Assembly (NCBI GenBank): GCA_958298945.1
Contig: OY282608.1
Coordinates: forward strand, 63,774,951 to 63,838,950
Length of the DNA: 64,000 nucleotides
Reading direction: 5' to 3'
From: Atherix ibis
Lineage: Eukaryota > Arthropoda > Insecta > Diptera > Athericidae
Shown here: in pieces, positions 23,201 through 32,633 of the stretch
Layout of the letters: every line of letters begins with the position of its first letter
Position numbering within the stretch: position 1 is the stretch's first letter
The notes under the pieces: generated by a model
The model's database searches: none
What the model was told of the DNA's origin: nothing
What the model saw: only the letters and a program-made list of their open reading frames with translations
Position numbers and translations under genes: made by a program

Positions 23201-23873
23201 GTAAGGTTTGTTGGTTTGTTGGTTTGTTGGCTTGTTGGTTTGTTTGTTTGTTGGTTTGTTGGTTTGTTGGTTTGGTGGCTTGTTGGTTTGTTGGCTTGTT
23301 GGTTTGTTGGTTTGTTGGCTTGTTGGTTTGTTGGTTTGTTGGCTTGTTGGCTTGTTGGTTTATTGGTTTGTTGGTTTGTTGGTTTGTTGGCTTGTTGGTT
23401 TGTTGGTTTGTTGGCTTATTGGTTTGTTGGTTTGTTGGTTTGTTGGCTGGTTGGCTTGTTGGTTTGTTGGTTTGTTGGCTTGTTGGTTTGTTGGCTTGTT
23501 GGTTTGTTGGTTTGTTTTTTTGTTGGCTTGTTGGCTTGTTGGTTTGTTGGTTTGTTGGTTTGTTGGTTCGTTGGTTTGTTCGTTTCTTGGTTTGTTGGTT
23601 AATTGGCTTGTTGGTTTGTTGGTTTGTTGGCTTGTTGTCTTGTTGGTTTGTTGGTTTGTTGGCTTGTTGGCTTGTTGGTTTGTTGGTTTGTTGGTTTGTT
23701 GGTTTGTTGGCTTGTTGGTATGTTGGTTTGTTGGCTTGTTGGTTTGTTGGTTTGTTGGTTGGTTGGCTTGATGGCTTGTTGGTTTGTTGGTTTGTTGGCT
23801 TGTTAGTTTGTTGGTTTGTTGGTTTGTTGGCTTGTTGGTTTGTTGGTTTGTTGGTTTGTTGGTTTGTTGGTTT
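23201..23873. repeat. 673-bp tandem repeat E, copy 1
   Basis: The copy is bounded by GTAAGG at 23201 and 23874. Internal markers keep an offset of 673, for example the TTAATTGG series near 23599 against 24272 and the GTATG octamer near 23719. Since 673 is 84 x 8 + 1, the extra base of GTAAGG accounts for the register shift at each boundary. A single diverged version of the same segment begins at 5355 and at 14985. Confidence 0.82.
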
Positions 23874-24480
23874 GTAAGGTTTGTTGGTTTGTTGGTTTGT
23901 TGGCTTGTTGGTTTGTTTGTTTGTTGGTTTGTTGGTTTGTTGGTTTGGTGGCTTGTTGGTTTGTTGGCTTGTTGGTTTGTTGGTTTGTTGGCTTGTTGGT
24001 TTGTTGGTTTGGTGGCTTGTTGGCTTGTTGGTTTATTGGTTTGTTGGTTTGTTGGTTTGTTGGCTTGTTGGTTTGTTGGTTTGTTGGCTTATTGGTTTGT
24101 TGGTTTCTTGGTTTGGTGGCTTGTTGGCTTGTTGGTTTGTTGGTTTGTTGGCTTGTTGGTTTGTTGGCTTGTTGGTTTGTTGGTTTGTTGGTTTGTTGGC
24201 TTGTTGGCTTGTTGGTTTGTTGGTTTGTTGGTTTGTTGGTTTGTTGGTTTGTTCGTTTGTTGGTTTGTTGGTTAATTGGCTTGTTGGTTTGTTGGTTTGT
24301 TGGCTTGTTGTCTTGTTGGTTTGTTGGTTTGTTGGCTTGTTGGCTTGTTGGTTTGTTGGTTTGTTGGTTTGTTGGCTTGTTGGTATGTTGGTTTGTTGGC
24401 TTGTTGGTTTGTTGGTTTGTTGGTTTGTTGGCTTGATGGCTTGTTGGTTTGTTGGTTTGTTGGCTTGTTAGTTTGTTGGT
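23874..24480. repeat. 673-bp tandem repeat E, copy 2
   Basis: This copy matches copy 1 at offset 673 to about 24350 and then at 665 (one octamer fewer) to about 24480. Visible differences are extra GGTGG or TTTCTTGG variants near 24010 and 24110. After 24480 the sequence passes into A-like material instead of a third GTAAGG copy. Confidence 0.78.
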
Positions 24481-25360
24481 TTGTTGGTTTGTTGGTTTGT
24501 TGGTTTGTTGGTTTGTTGGCTTGTTGGTTTGTTGGTTTGTTTGCTTGTTGGTTTGTTGGCTTGTTGGTTTGTTGGCTTTTTGGCTTGTTGGTTTATTGGT
24601 TTGTTGGTTTGTTGGTTTGTTGGTTTGTTGGTTTTTTGGTTTGTTGGTTTATTTGTTTGTTGGTTTGTTGGCTTGTTGGTTTGTTGGTTTGTTGGTTTGT
24701 TGGCTTGTTGGCTTGTTGGTTTGTTGGTTTGTTGGCTTGTTGGCTTGTTGGTTTGTTGGTTTGTTGGCTTGTTGGCTTGTTGGCTTGTTGGCTTGTTGTT
24801 TTGTTGGCTTCTTGGCTTATTGGTTTGTTGGTTTGTTGGTTTGTTGGTTTGTTGGTTTTTTGGCTTCTTGGCTTGTTGCTTTGTTGGTTTGTTGGTTTGT
24901 TGGCTTGTTGGCTTGTTGGTTTGTTGGTTTGTTGGCTTGTTGGCTTTTTGGTTTGTTGGTTTGTTGGTTTGTTGGCTTGTTGGTTTGTTGACTTGTTGGT
25001 TTGTTGCTTTGTTGGTTTGTTGGTTTGTTGGCTGGTTGGTTACTTGGTTTGTTTGTTTGTTGGTTTGTTGGTTTGTTGGTTTGTTGGCTTGGTGGCTTGT
25101 TGGTTTGTTGGTTTATGGCTTGTTGGTTTGTTGGTTTGTTGGCTTGTTGGCTTGTTGCTTTGTTGGTTTGTTGGTTTGTTGGCTTGTTGGTTTGTTGGCT
25201 TGTTTGCTTGTTGGTTTGTTAGTTTGTTGGCTTTTTGGTTACTTGGTTTGTTGGTTTGTTGGTTTGTTGGTTTGTTGGCTTGTTGGTTTTTTGGTTTGTT
25301 GGTTTGTTGGTTTGTTGGTTTGTTGGTTTGTTGGTTTTTTGGTTTGTTGGTTTGTTGGTT
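24481..25360. repeat. A-like block
   Basis: The block follows the family-A marker order: TTTATTTG near 24648, a quadruple GGCTTG near 24770, CTTCTTGGCTTATTGG near 24808, GGCTGGTTGG near 25030, GGCTTGGTGG at 25086, TTTATGGC near 25112 and GGCTTTTTGGTTACTTGG near 25230. Compared with A it lacks the CTTCGG segment and has TTTGTTTG near 25050. Confidence 0.7.
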
Positions 25361-27913
25361 TGTTGGCTTGTTGGTTTGTTGGTTTGTTGGCTTGTTGGTT
25401 TGTTGGTTTGTTGGCTTTTTGGCTTGTTGGTTTGTGGGTTTGTTGGCTTGTTGGTTACTTAGTTTGCTGGTTTGTTGGTTTGTTGTCTTGTTGGCTTGTT
25501 GCCTTGTTGGTTTGTTGGTTAGTTCGTTTGTTGGTTTGTTAGTTTGTTGGTTTGTTGGCTTGTTGGCTTGTTTGTTTGTTGGTTTTTTCGTTTGTTGGTT
25601 TGTTGGTTTGTTGGTTTGTTGGTTTGTTGGTTTATTTGTTAGTTGGTTTGTTGGCTTGTTGGTTTGTTGGTTTGTTGGTTTGTTGGCTTGTTCGTTTGTT
25701 GGTTTGTTAGCTTGTTGGCTTGTTGGTTTGTTGGTTTGTTTGCTTGTTGGTTACTTAGTTTGTTGGTTTGTTGGTTTGTTTGTTTGTTGGTTTGTTGGTT
25801 TGTTGGTTTTTTGGTTTGTTGGTTTATTTGTATGTTGGTTTGTTGGCTTGTTGGTTTGTTGGTTTGTTGGCTTGTTGGTTTGTTGGTTTGTTGGCTTGTT
25901 GGCTTGTTGGTTTGTTGGTTTGTTGGCTTGTAGGCTTGTTGGTTTGTTGGTTTGTTGGTTTTTTGGTTTTTTGGTTTGTTGGTTTGTTGGTTTGTTGGTT
26001 TATTTGTTTGTTGGTTTGTTGGCATGTTGGTTTGCTGGTTTGTTGGTTTGTTGGCTTGTTGGTTTGTTGGTTTGTTGGCTTGTTGGTTTGTTACTTTGTT
26101 GGTTTGTTAGTTTGTTGGCTTGTTGGCTTGTTGGTTTGTTAGTTTGTTGGCTTTTTGGTTACTTGGTTTGTTGGTTTGTGGGCTTCTTGGTTTGTTGGTT
26201 TGTTGGCTTGTTGGCTTGTTGGTTTGATGGCTTGTTGGCTTGTTGGTTACTTAGTTTGTTGGTTTGTTGGCATGTTGGTTTGTTGGTTTGTTGGTTTGTT
26301 GGTTTGTTGGTTTGTTGGCTTGTTGGTTTGTTGGTTTGTTAGCTTCTTGGTTACTTAGTTTGTTGGTTTGTTGGTTTGTTGGTTTGTTGGTTTGTTGGTT
26401 TGTTGGTTTGTTGATTTGTTGGCTTGTTGGCTTGTTGGTTTGTTGGTTTGTTGGCTTGTTGGCTTGTTGGTTTGTTGGTTTGTCGGTTTGTTGGTTTGTT
26501 GGTTTGTTGGTTTTTTGGTTTGTTGGTTTATTTGTTTGTTGGTTTGTTGGCTTGTTGGTTTGTTGGTTTGTTGGTTTGTTAGTTTGTTGGTTTGTTGGTT
26601 TGTTGGCTTGTTGGCTTGTTGGTTTGTTGGTTTGTTGGCTTGTTGGCTTGTTGGTTTGTTGGTTTGTTGGTTTTTTGGTTTGTTAGTTTTTTGGTTTGTT
26701 GGTTTGTTTGTCTGTTGATTAATTTGTTTGTTGGTTTGTTGGCTTGTAGGTTTGTTGGTTTGTTGGTTTGTTGGCTTGTTGGTTTGTTGGTTTGTTGGCT
26801 TGTTGGTTTGTTGGTTTGTTGGTTTATTGGCTTGTTGGCTTGTTGGCATGTTGGTTTGTTGGTTTGTTGGTTTGTGGGTTTGTTGGTTTGTTCGTTTGTT
26901 GGTTTGTTGGTTAATTGGCTTGTTGGTTTGTTGGTTTGTTGGGTTGTTAGCTTGTTGGTTAGTTGGTTTGTTGGCTTGTTGGCTTGTTGGTTTGTTCGTT
27001 TGTTGGTTTGTTGGTTTGTTGGCTTGTTGGTTTGTTGGTTGGTTGGCTTGTTGGTTTGTTGGTTTGTTGGATTGTTGGCTTGTTGCTTTGTTGGTTTGTT
27101 GGTTTGTTGGCTTGTTAGTTTGTTGGCTTGTTGGCTTGTTGGTTTGTTAGTTTGTTCGCTTTTTGGTTACTTGGTTTGTTGGTTTGTTGGTTTGTTGGTT
27201 TGTTGGCTTGTTGGTTTGTTGGTTTGTTGGTTTGTTGGTTTTGTAGTTTGTTGGTTTGTTGGTTTATTTGTTTGTTGGTTTGTTGGCTTGTTGGTTTGTT
27301 GGTTTGTTGGTTTCTTGGCTTGTTGGTTTGTTGGCTTGTTGGTTTGTTGGTTTGTTGGTTTCTTGGCTTGTTGGTTTGTTGGCTTGTTGGTTTATTTGTT
27401 TGTTGGTTTGTTGGTTTGTTGGCTTGTTGGTTTGTTGGTTTGTTTGCTTGTTGGCTTGTTGCTTTGTTGGTTTGTTGGTTTGTTGGCTTGTTGGCTTGTT
27501 GGTTTGTTGGTTTATTTGTTTGTTGGTTTGTTGGTTTGTTGGTTTGTTGGTTTGTTGGCTTGTTGGTTTGTTGGTTTGTTGGCTTGTTGGCTTGTTGGTT
27601 TGTTGGTTTGTTGGTTTGTTGGTTTGTTGGTTTGTTGGTTTGTTGGTTTTTTGGTTTGTTGGTTTATTTGTTTGTTGGTTTGTTGGCTTGTTGGTTTGTA
27701 GGTTGGTTGGTTTGTTGGTTTGTTGGCTTGTTGGTTTGTTGGTTTGTTGGTTTGTTGGTTTGTTGGTTTGTTGGTTTGTTGGTTTGTTGGTTTGTTGGTT
27801 TGTTGGTTTGTTGGTTTGTTGGTTTGTTGGTTTGTTGGTTTTTTGGTTTGTTGGTTTGTTGGTTTGTTGGCTTGTTGGTTTGTTAGTTTGTTAGCTTGTT
27901 GGCTTGTTGGTTT
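25361..27913. repeat. Divergent octamer array without a clear long tandem period
   Basis: Here the variant TTACTTAG (near 25455, 25751, 26245 and 26353) largely replaces TTACTTGG, and TTTATTTG octamers recur about every 200-300 bp. A segment near 25925-26010 matches the tail of A copy 1 (2105-2208). A TTAATTGG with preceding TTCG lies near 26893-26915. Two TTTCTTGGCTTG octamers 48 bp apart lie near 27311 and 27359. No two long parts of this block share one spacing, so it looks older or more shuffled than its flanks. Confidence 0.65.
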
Positions 27914-29244
27914 GTGGATTTGTTGCCTTGTTGGTTTGTTGGTTTTTTGGTTTGTTGGTTTATTTGTTTGTTGGTTTGTTGGCTTGTTGGTTTGTTGGTT
28001 TATTGGTTTGTTGGTTTGTTGGCTTGTTGGTTTGTTGGCTTGTTGGTTTGTTAGTTTGTTGGCTTTTTGGTTACTTGGTTTGTTGGTTTGTTGGCTTGTT
28101 GGCTTGTTGGTTTGTTGCTTCGTTCGTTTAATGGTTTGTTGGTTACTTGGTTTGTTGGTTTGTTGTTTTGTTGGCTTGTTGGTTTATTATCTTGTTGGTT
28201 TGTTGGTTTGTTGGTTTGTTAGCTTGTTGGCTGGTTGGTTTGTTGGTTTGTTGGTTTGTTGGTTTGTTGGTTTTTTGGTTTTTTGGTTTGTTGGTTTGTT
28301 GGTTTGTTGGCTTGTTGGTTTGTTGGTTTGTTGGCTTGTTGGCTTGTTGGTTACTTAGTTTGTTGGTTTGTTGGTTTGTTGGTTTGTTAGTTTGTTGGTT
28401 TGTTGGCTTGTTGGTTTGTTGGTTTGTTGGCTTGTTGGCTAGTTGGCTTGTTGGTTTGTTGGTTTGTTGGTTTGTTGGTTTGTTGGCTTGTTGGTTTGTT
28501 GGTTTGTTGGCTTGTTAGTTTGTTGGTTTGTTGGTTTGTTGGCTTGTTGTTTTGTTGGTTTGTTGGTTTGTTGGCTTGTTGGCTTGTTGGTTTGTTGGTT
28601 TGTTGGCTTGTTGGTTTGTTGGTTTGTTGGTTTGTTGGCCTGTTGGCTTGTTGCTTTGTTTGTTTGTTTGTTTGTTGGCTTGTTGGCTTGTTGAATTGTT
28701 AGTTTGTTGGCTTTTTGGTTACTTGGTTTGTTAGTTTGTTGGTTTGTTGGCTTGTTGGTTTGTTGGCTTGTTGGTTTGTTGGTTTGTTGGTTTGTTAGCT
28801 TGTTGGCTTGTTGGTTTGTTGGTTTGTTGGTTTGTTGGTTTGTTGGTTTTTTGGTTTGTTGGTTTATTTGTTTGTTGGTTTGTTGGCTTGTTGGTTTGTT
28901 GGTTTGTTGGTTTGTTGGCTTGTTGGCTTGTTGGTTTGTTGGTTTGTTGGTTTGTTGGCTTGTTGGCTTGTTGGTTTGGTGGCTTGTTGGTTTGTTGGTT
29001 TGTTGGTTTGTTGGTTTGTTGGCTTGTTAGTTTGTTGGTTTGTTGGTTTGTTGGCTTGTTGGTTTGTTGGTTTGTTGGTTTGTTGGTTTGTTGGTTTATT
29101 TGTTTGTTGGTTTGTTGGCTTGTTGGTTTGTTGGTTTGTTGGTTTGTTGGCTTATTGGTTTGTTGGTTTGTTGGTTTGTTGGTTTGTTGGCTTGTTGGTT
29201 TGTTGGTTTGTTGGTTAGTTCGTTTGTTGGTTTGTTAGTTTGTT

Positions 29245-29272
29245 GGTTTTTTTGTTTTTATTTTTGTTATTT
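29245..29272. repeat. AT-rich interruption, the least octamer-like tract seen
   Basis: The tract is a T-rich run broken by single G and A bases (TTTTTTTG, TTTTTA, TTTTTG, TTATTTTG). GG doublets are absent for about 28 bases, whereas normally one occurs every 8. It sits directly after a TTAGTTCG marker (near 29216). The equivalent positions in F copies 2 and 3 (about 36985 and 43135) have ordinary octamers, so the change is private to this copy. It may be local mutation or a consensus error. Confidence 0.7.
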
Positions 29273-29599
29273 TGTTGGTTTGTTGGTTTGTTGGCTTGTT
29301 GGCTTGTTGGTTTGGTGGCTTGTTGGTTTGTTGGTTTGTTGGTTTGTTGGTTTGTTGGCTTGTTAGTTTGTTGGTTTGTTGGTTTGTTGGCTTGTTGTTT
29401 TGTTGGTTTGTTGGTTTGTTGGTTTGTTGGTTTATTTGTTTGTTGGTTTGTTGGCTTGTTGGTTTGTTGGTTGGTTGGTTTGTTGGCTTATTGGTTTGTT
29501 GGTTTGTTGGTTTGTTGGCTTGTTGGCTTGTTGGTTTGTTGGTTAGTTCGTTTGTTGGTTTGTTAGTTTGTTGGGTTGTTGGTTTGTTGGTGTGTTAGT

Positions 29600-30835
29600 T
29601 TGTTGGTTTGTTGGCTTGTTGGCTTGTTGGTTTGTTGGTTTGTTGGCTTGTTGGCTTGTTGGTTTGTTGGTTTGTTGGTTTTTTGGTTTGTTGGTTTGTT
29701 GGTTTGTTGGTTTGTTGGTTTGTTGGTTTATTTGTTTGTTGGTTTGTTGGCTTGTTGGTTTGTTATTTTGTTGGTTTGTTGGCTTATTGGCTTGTTGGTT
29801 TGTTGGTTTGTTGGCTTGTTGGTTTGTTGGTTTGTTGGCTTGTTGGCTTGTTGCTTTGTTGGTTTGTTGGTTTGTTGGCTTGTTGGCTTGTTGGCTTGTT
29901 GGTTTGTTAGTTTGTTGGATTTTTGCTTACTTGGTTTGTTGGTTTGTTGGTTTGTTGGTTTGTTGGTTTGTTGGTTTGTTGGCTTGTTGGTTTTTTGGTT
30001 TGTTGGTTAGTTCGCTTGTTGGCTTGTTGGTTTGTTGGTTTGTTGGTTTGTTGGTTTGTTGGTTTATTGGTTTGTTGATTTTTTGGTTTTTTGGTTTGTT
30101 GGTTTATTTGTTTGTTGGTTTGTTGGCTTGTTGGCTTGTTGGCTTGTTAGTTTGTTGGTTTGTTGGCTTGTTGGTTTGTTAGTTTGTTGGTTGTTGGCTT
30201 GTTGGCTTGTTGGTTTGTTGGTTTTTTGGTTTGTTGGTTTGTTGGTTTGTTGGTTTGTTTGTTTGTTGGTTTATTTGTTTGTTGGTTTGTTGGCTTGTTG
30301 GTTTGTTGGTTTGTTGGCTTGTTGGCTTGTTGGCTTGTTGGTTTATTGGTTTGTTGGCTTGTTGGTTACTTAGTTTGTTGGTTTGTTGGCATGTTGGTTT
30401 GTTGGTTTGTTGGTTTGTTGGCTTGTTGGTTTGTTGGTTTGTTGGCTTGTTGGCTTGTTGGTTTGTTGGTTTGTTGGTTTGTTGGTTTGTTGGTTTGTTG
30501 GCTTGTTGGTTTGTTGGTTTGTTGGCTTGTTGGTTTGTTAGTTTGTTGGTTTGTTGGTTTGTTGGTTTGTTGGTTTGTTGGTTTGTTGGTTTGTTGGTTT
30601 GTTGGTTACTTAGTTTATTTGTTTGTTGGTTTGTTGGCTTGTTAGTTTGTTGGTTTGTTGGTTTGTTGGCTTGTTGGTTTGTTGGTTTGTTGGCTTGTTG
30701 GATTGTTGGCTTGTTGCTTTGTTGGTTTGTTGGTTTGTTGGCTTGTTGGCTTGTTGGTTTGTTAGTTTGTTGGCTTTTTGGTTACTTGGTTTGTTGGTTT
30801 GTTGGTTTGTTGACTTGTTGGTTTATTGGCTTGTT
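29600..30835. repeat. 1478-bp spaced duplication inside F copy 1, first tract
   Basis: Markers that return 1478 bp later include TTATTTTG near 29764, GGATTTTTGCTTAC near 29917, the GTTGTTGGCTTG slip near 30190, the GGCATG near 30388 and TTACTTAG near 30605. The tract ends at TTTATTGGCTTGTTGGTTTG near 30835. Confidence 0.85.
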
Positions 30836-31077
30836 GGTTTGTTGCTTTGTTGGTTTGTTGGTTTGTTGGCTGGTTGGTTACTTGGTTTGTTTGTTTGTTG
30901 GTTTGTTGGTTTGTTGGTTTGTTGGCTTGGTGGCTTGTTGGTTTGTTGGTTTATGGCTTGTTGGTTTGTTGGTTTGTTGGCTTGTTGGCTTGTTGCTTTG
31001 TTGGTTTGTTGGTTTGTTGGCTTGTTGGTTTGTTGGCTTGTTTGCTTGTTGGTTTGTTAGTTTGTTGGCTTTTTGGT
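30836..31077. repeat. A-like spacer between the two 1478-bp tracts
   Basis: The spacer carries the family-A order GGCTGGTTGGTTACTTGG (near 30870), GGCTTGGTGG (30924), TTTATGGC (near 30950) and GGCTTTTTGGTTAC (near 31070). It ends in ACATGG near 31080, where A normally has ACTTGG. It is the most rightward A-signature patch found in the window. Confidence 0.75.
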
Positions 31078-32313
31078 TACATGGTTTGTTGGCTTGTTGG
31101 CTTGTTGGTTTGTTGGTTTGTTGGCTTGTTGGCTTGTTGGTTTGTTGGTTTGTTGGTTTTTTGGTTTGTTGGTTTGTTGGTTTGTTGGTTTGTTGGTTTG
31201 TTGGTTTATTTGTTTGTTGGTTTGTTGGCTTGTTGGTTTGTTATTTTGTTGGTTTGTTGGCTTATTGGCTTGTTGGTTTGTTGGTTTGTTGGCTTGTTGG
31301 TTTGTTGGTTTGTTGGCTTGTTGGCTTGTTGCTTTGTTGGTTTGTTGGTTTGTTGGCTTGTTGGCTTGTTGGCTTGTTGGTTTGTTAGTTTGTTGGATTT
31401 TTGCTTACTTGGTTTGTTGGTTTGTTGGTTTGTTGGTTTGTTGGTTTGTTGGTTTGTTGGTTTGTTGGTTTTTTGGTTTGTTGGTTTGTTCGCTTGTTGG
31501 CTTGTTGGTTTGTTGGTTTGTTGGTTTGTTGGTTTGTTGGTTTATTGGTTTGTTGATTTTTTGGTTTTTTGGTTTGTTGGTTTATTTGTTTGTTGGTTTG
31601 TTGGCTTGTTGGCTTGTTGGCTTGTTAGTTTGTTGGTTTGTTGGCTTGTTGGTTTGTTAGTTTGTTGGTTGTTGGCTTGTTGGCTTGTTGGTTTGTTGGT
31701 TTTTTGGTTTGTTGGTTTGTTGGTTTGTTGGTTTGTTTGTTTGTTGGTTTATTTGTTTGTTGGTTTGTTGGCTTGTTGGTTTGTTGGTTTGTTGGCTTGT
31801 TGGCTTGTTGGCTTGTTGGTTTATTGGTTTGTTGGCTTGTTGGTTACTTAGTTTGTTGGTTTGTTGGCATGTTGGTTTGTTGGTTTGTTGGTTTGTTGGC
31901 TTGTTGGTTTGTTGGTTTTTTGGCTTGTTGGCTTGTTGGTTTGTTGGTTTGTTGGTTTGTTGGTTTGTTGGTTTGTTGGCTTGTTGGTTTGTTGGTTTGT
32001 TGGCTTGTTGGTTTGTTAGTTTGTTGGTTTGTTGGTTTGTTGGTTTGTTGGTTTGTTGGTTTGTTGGTTTGTTGGTTACTTAGTTTATTTGTTTGTTGGT
32101 TTGTTGGCTTGTTAGTTTGTTGGTTTGTTGGTTTGTTGGCTTGTTGGTTTGTTGGTTTGTTGGCTTGTTGGATTGTTGGCTTGTTGCTTTGTTGGTTTGT
32201 TGGTTTGTTGGCTTGTTGGCTTGTTGGTTTGTTAGTTTGTTGGCTTTTTGGTTACTTGGTTTGTTGGTTTGTTGGTTTGTTGACTTGTTGGTTTATTGGC
32301 TTGTTGGTTTGTT
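31078..32313. repeat. 1478-bp spaced duplication inside F copy 1, second tract
   Basis: This tract repeats 29600-30835 at a constant spacing of 1478, including the GTTGTTGGCTTG slip near 31669. One difference is that the TTAGTTCG of the first tract near 30007 is TTTGTTCG here. F copy 2 has only one version of this tract (about 37360-38575). Confidence 0.85.
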
Positions 32314-32623
32314 AATTTGTTAGTTTGTTGGCTTGTTGGCTTGTTGGCTTGTTGGTTTGTTGGTTTGTTGGCTTGTTGGCTTGTTGGTTTGTTGGTTAGT
32401 TCGTTTTTTGGCTTGTTGGTTTGTTGGTTAGTTCGTTTGTTGGTTTGTTAGTTTGTTGGTTTGTTGGCTTTTTGGTTTGTTGGTTTGTTGGTTTGTTGGT
32501 TTGTTGGCTTGTTGGTTTGTTGGTTTGTTGGCTTGTTGGTTTGTTGGTTTGTTGGTTTGTTGGTTTGTTGGTTTGTTGGCTTGTTGGCTTGTTGCTTTGT
32601 TCGTTTTATGGTTTGTTGGTTTG

Positions 32624-32633
32624 TTTTTTTTTT
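32624..32633. repeat. 10-T homopolymer within the array
   Basis: A run of ten T bases replaces the usual GG doublet between two octamers. It is matched exactly in F copy 2 at 38895-38904, an offset of 6271. Because both copies share it, it arose before the F duplication and is not a random sequencing error in one copy. Confidence 0.8.

Noticed and set aside
24276..26342. Longest open frame (about 688 codons, + strand), apparently a hydrophobic membrane protein rich in L, V, C, W, F and G
   Set aside because: It is the repeat peptide LVCWFVGL cycling. The start is TTG, the other two frames are equally open with the same peptide, there is no ribosome-binding site or codon bias, and the ends depend on random variant octamers.
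32624..32633. 10-T run as a transcription terminator
   Set aside because: No GC-rich hairpin precedes it, there is no gene upstream, and it lies in a T-rich satellite where T runs arise by single-base changes.
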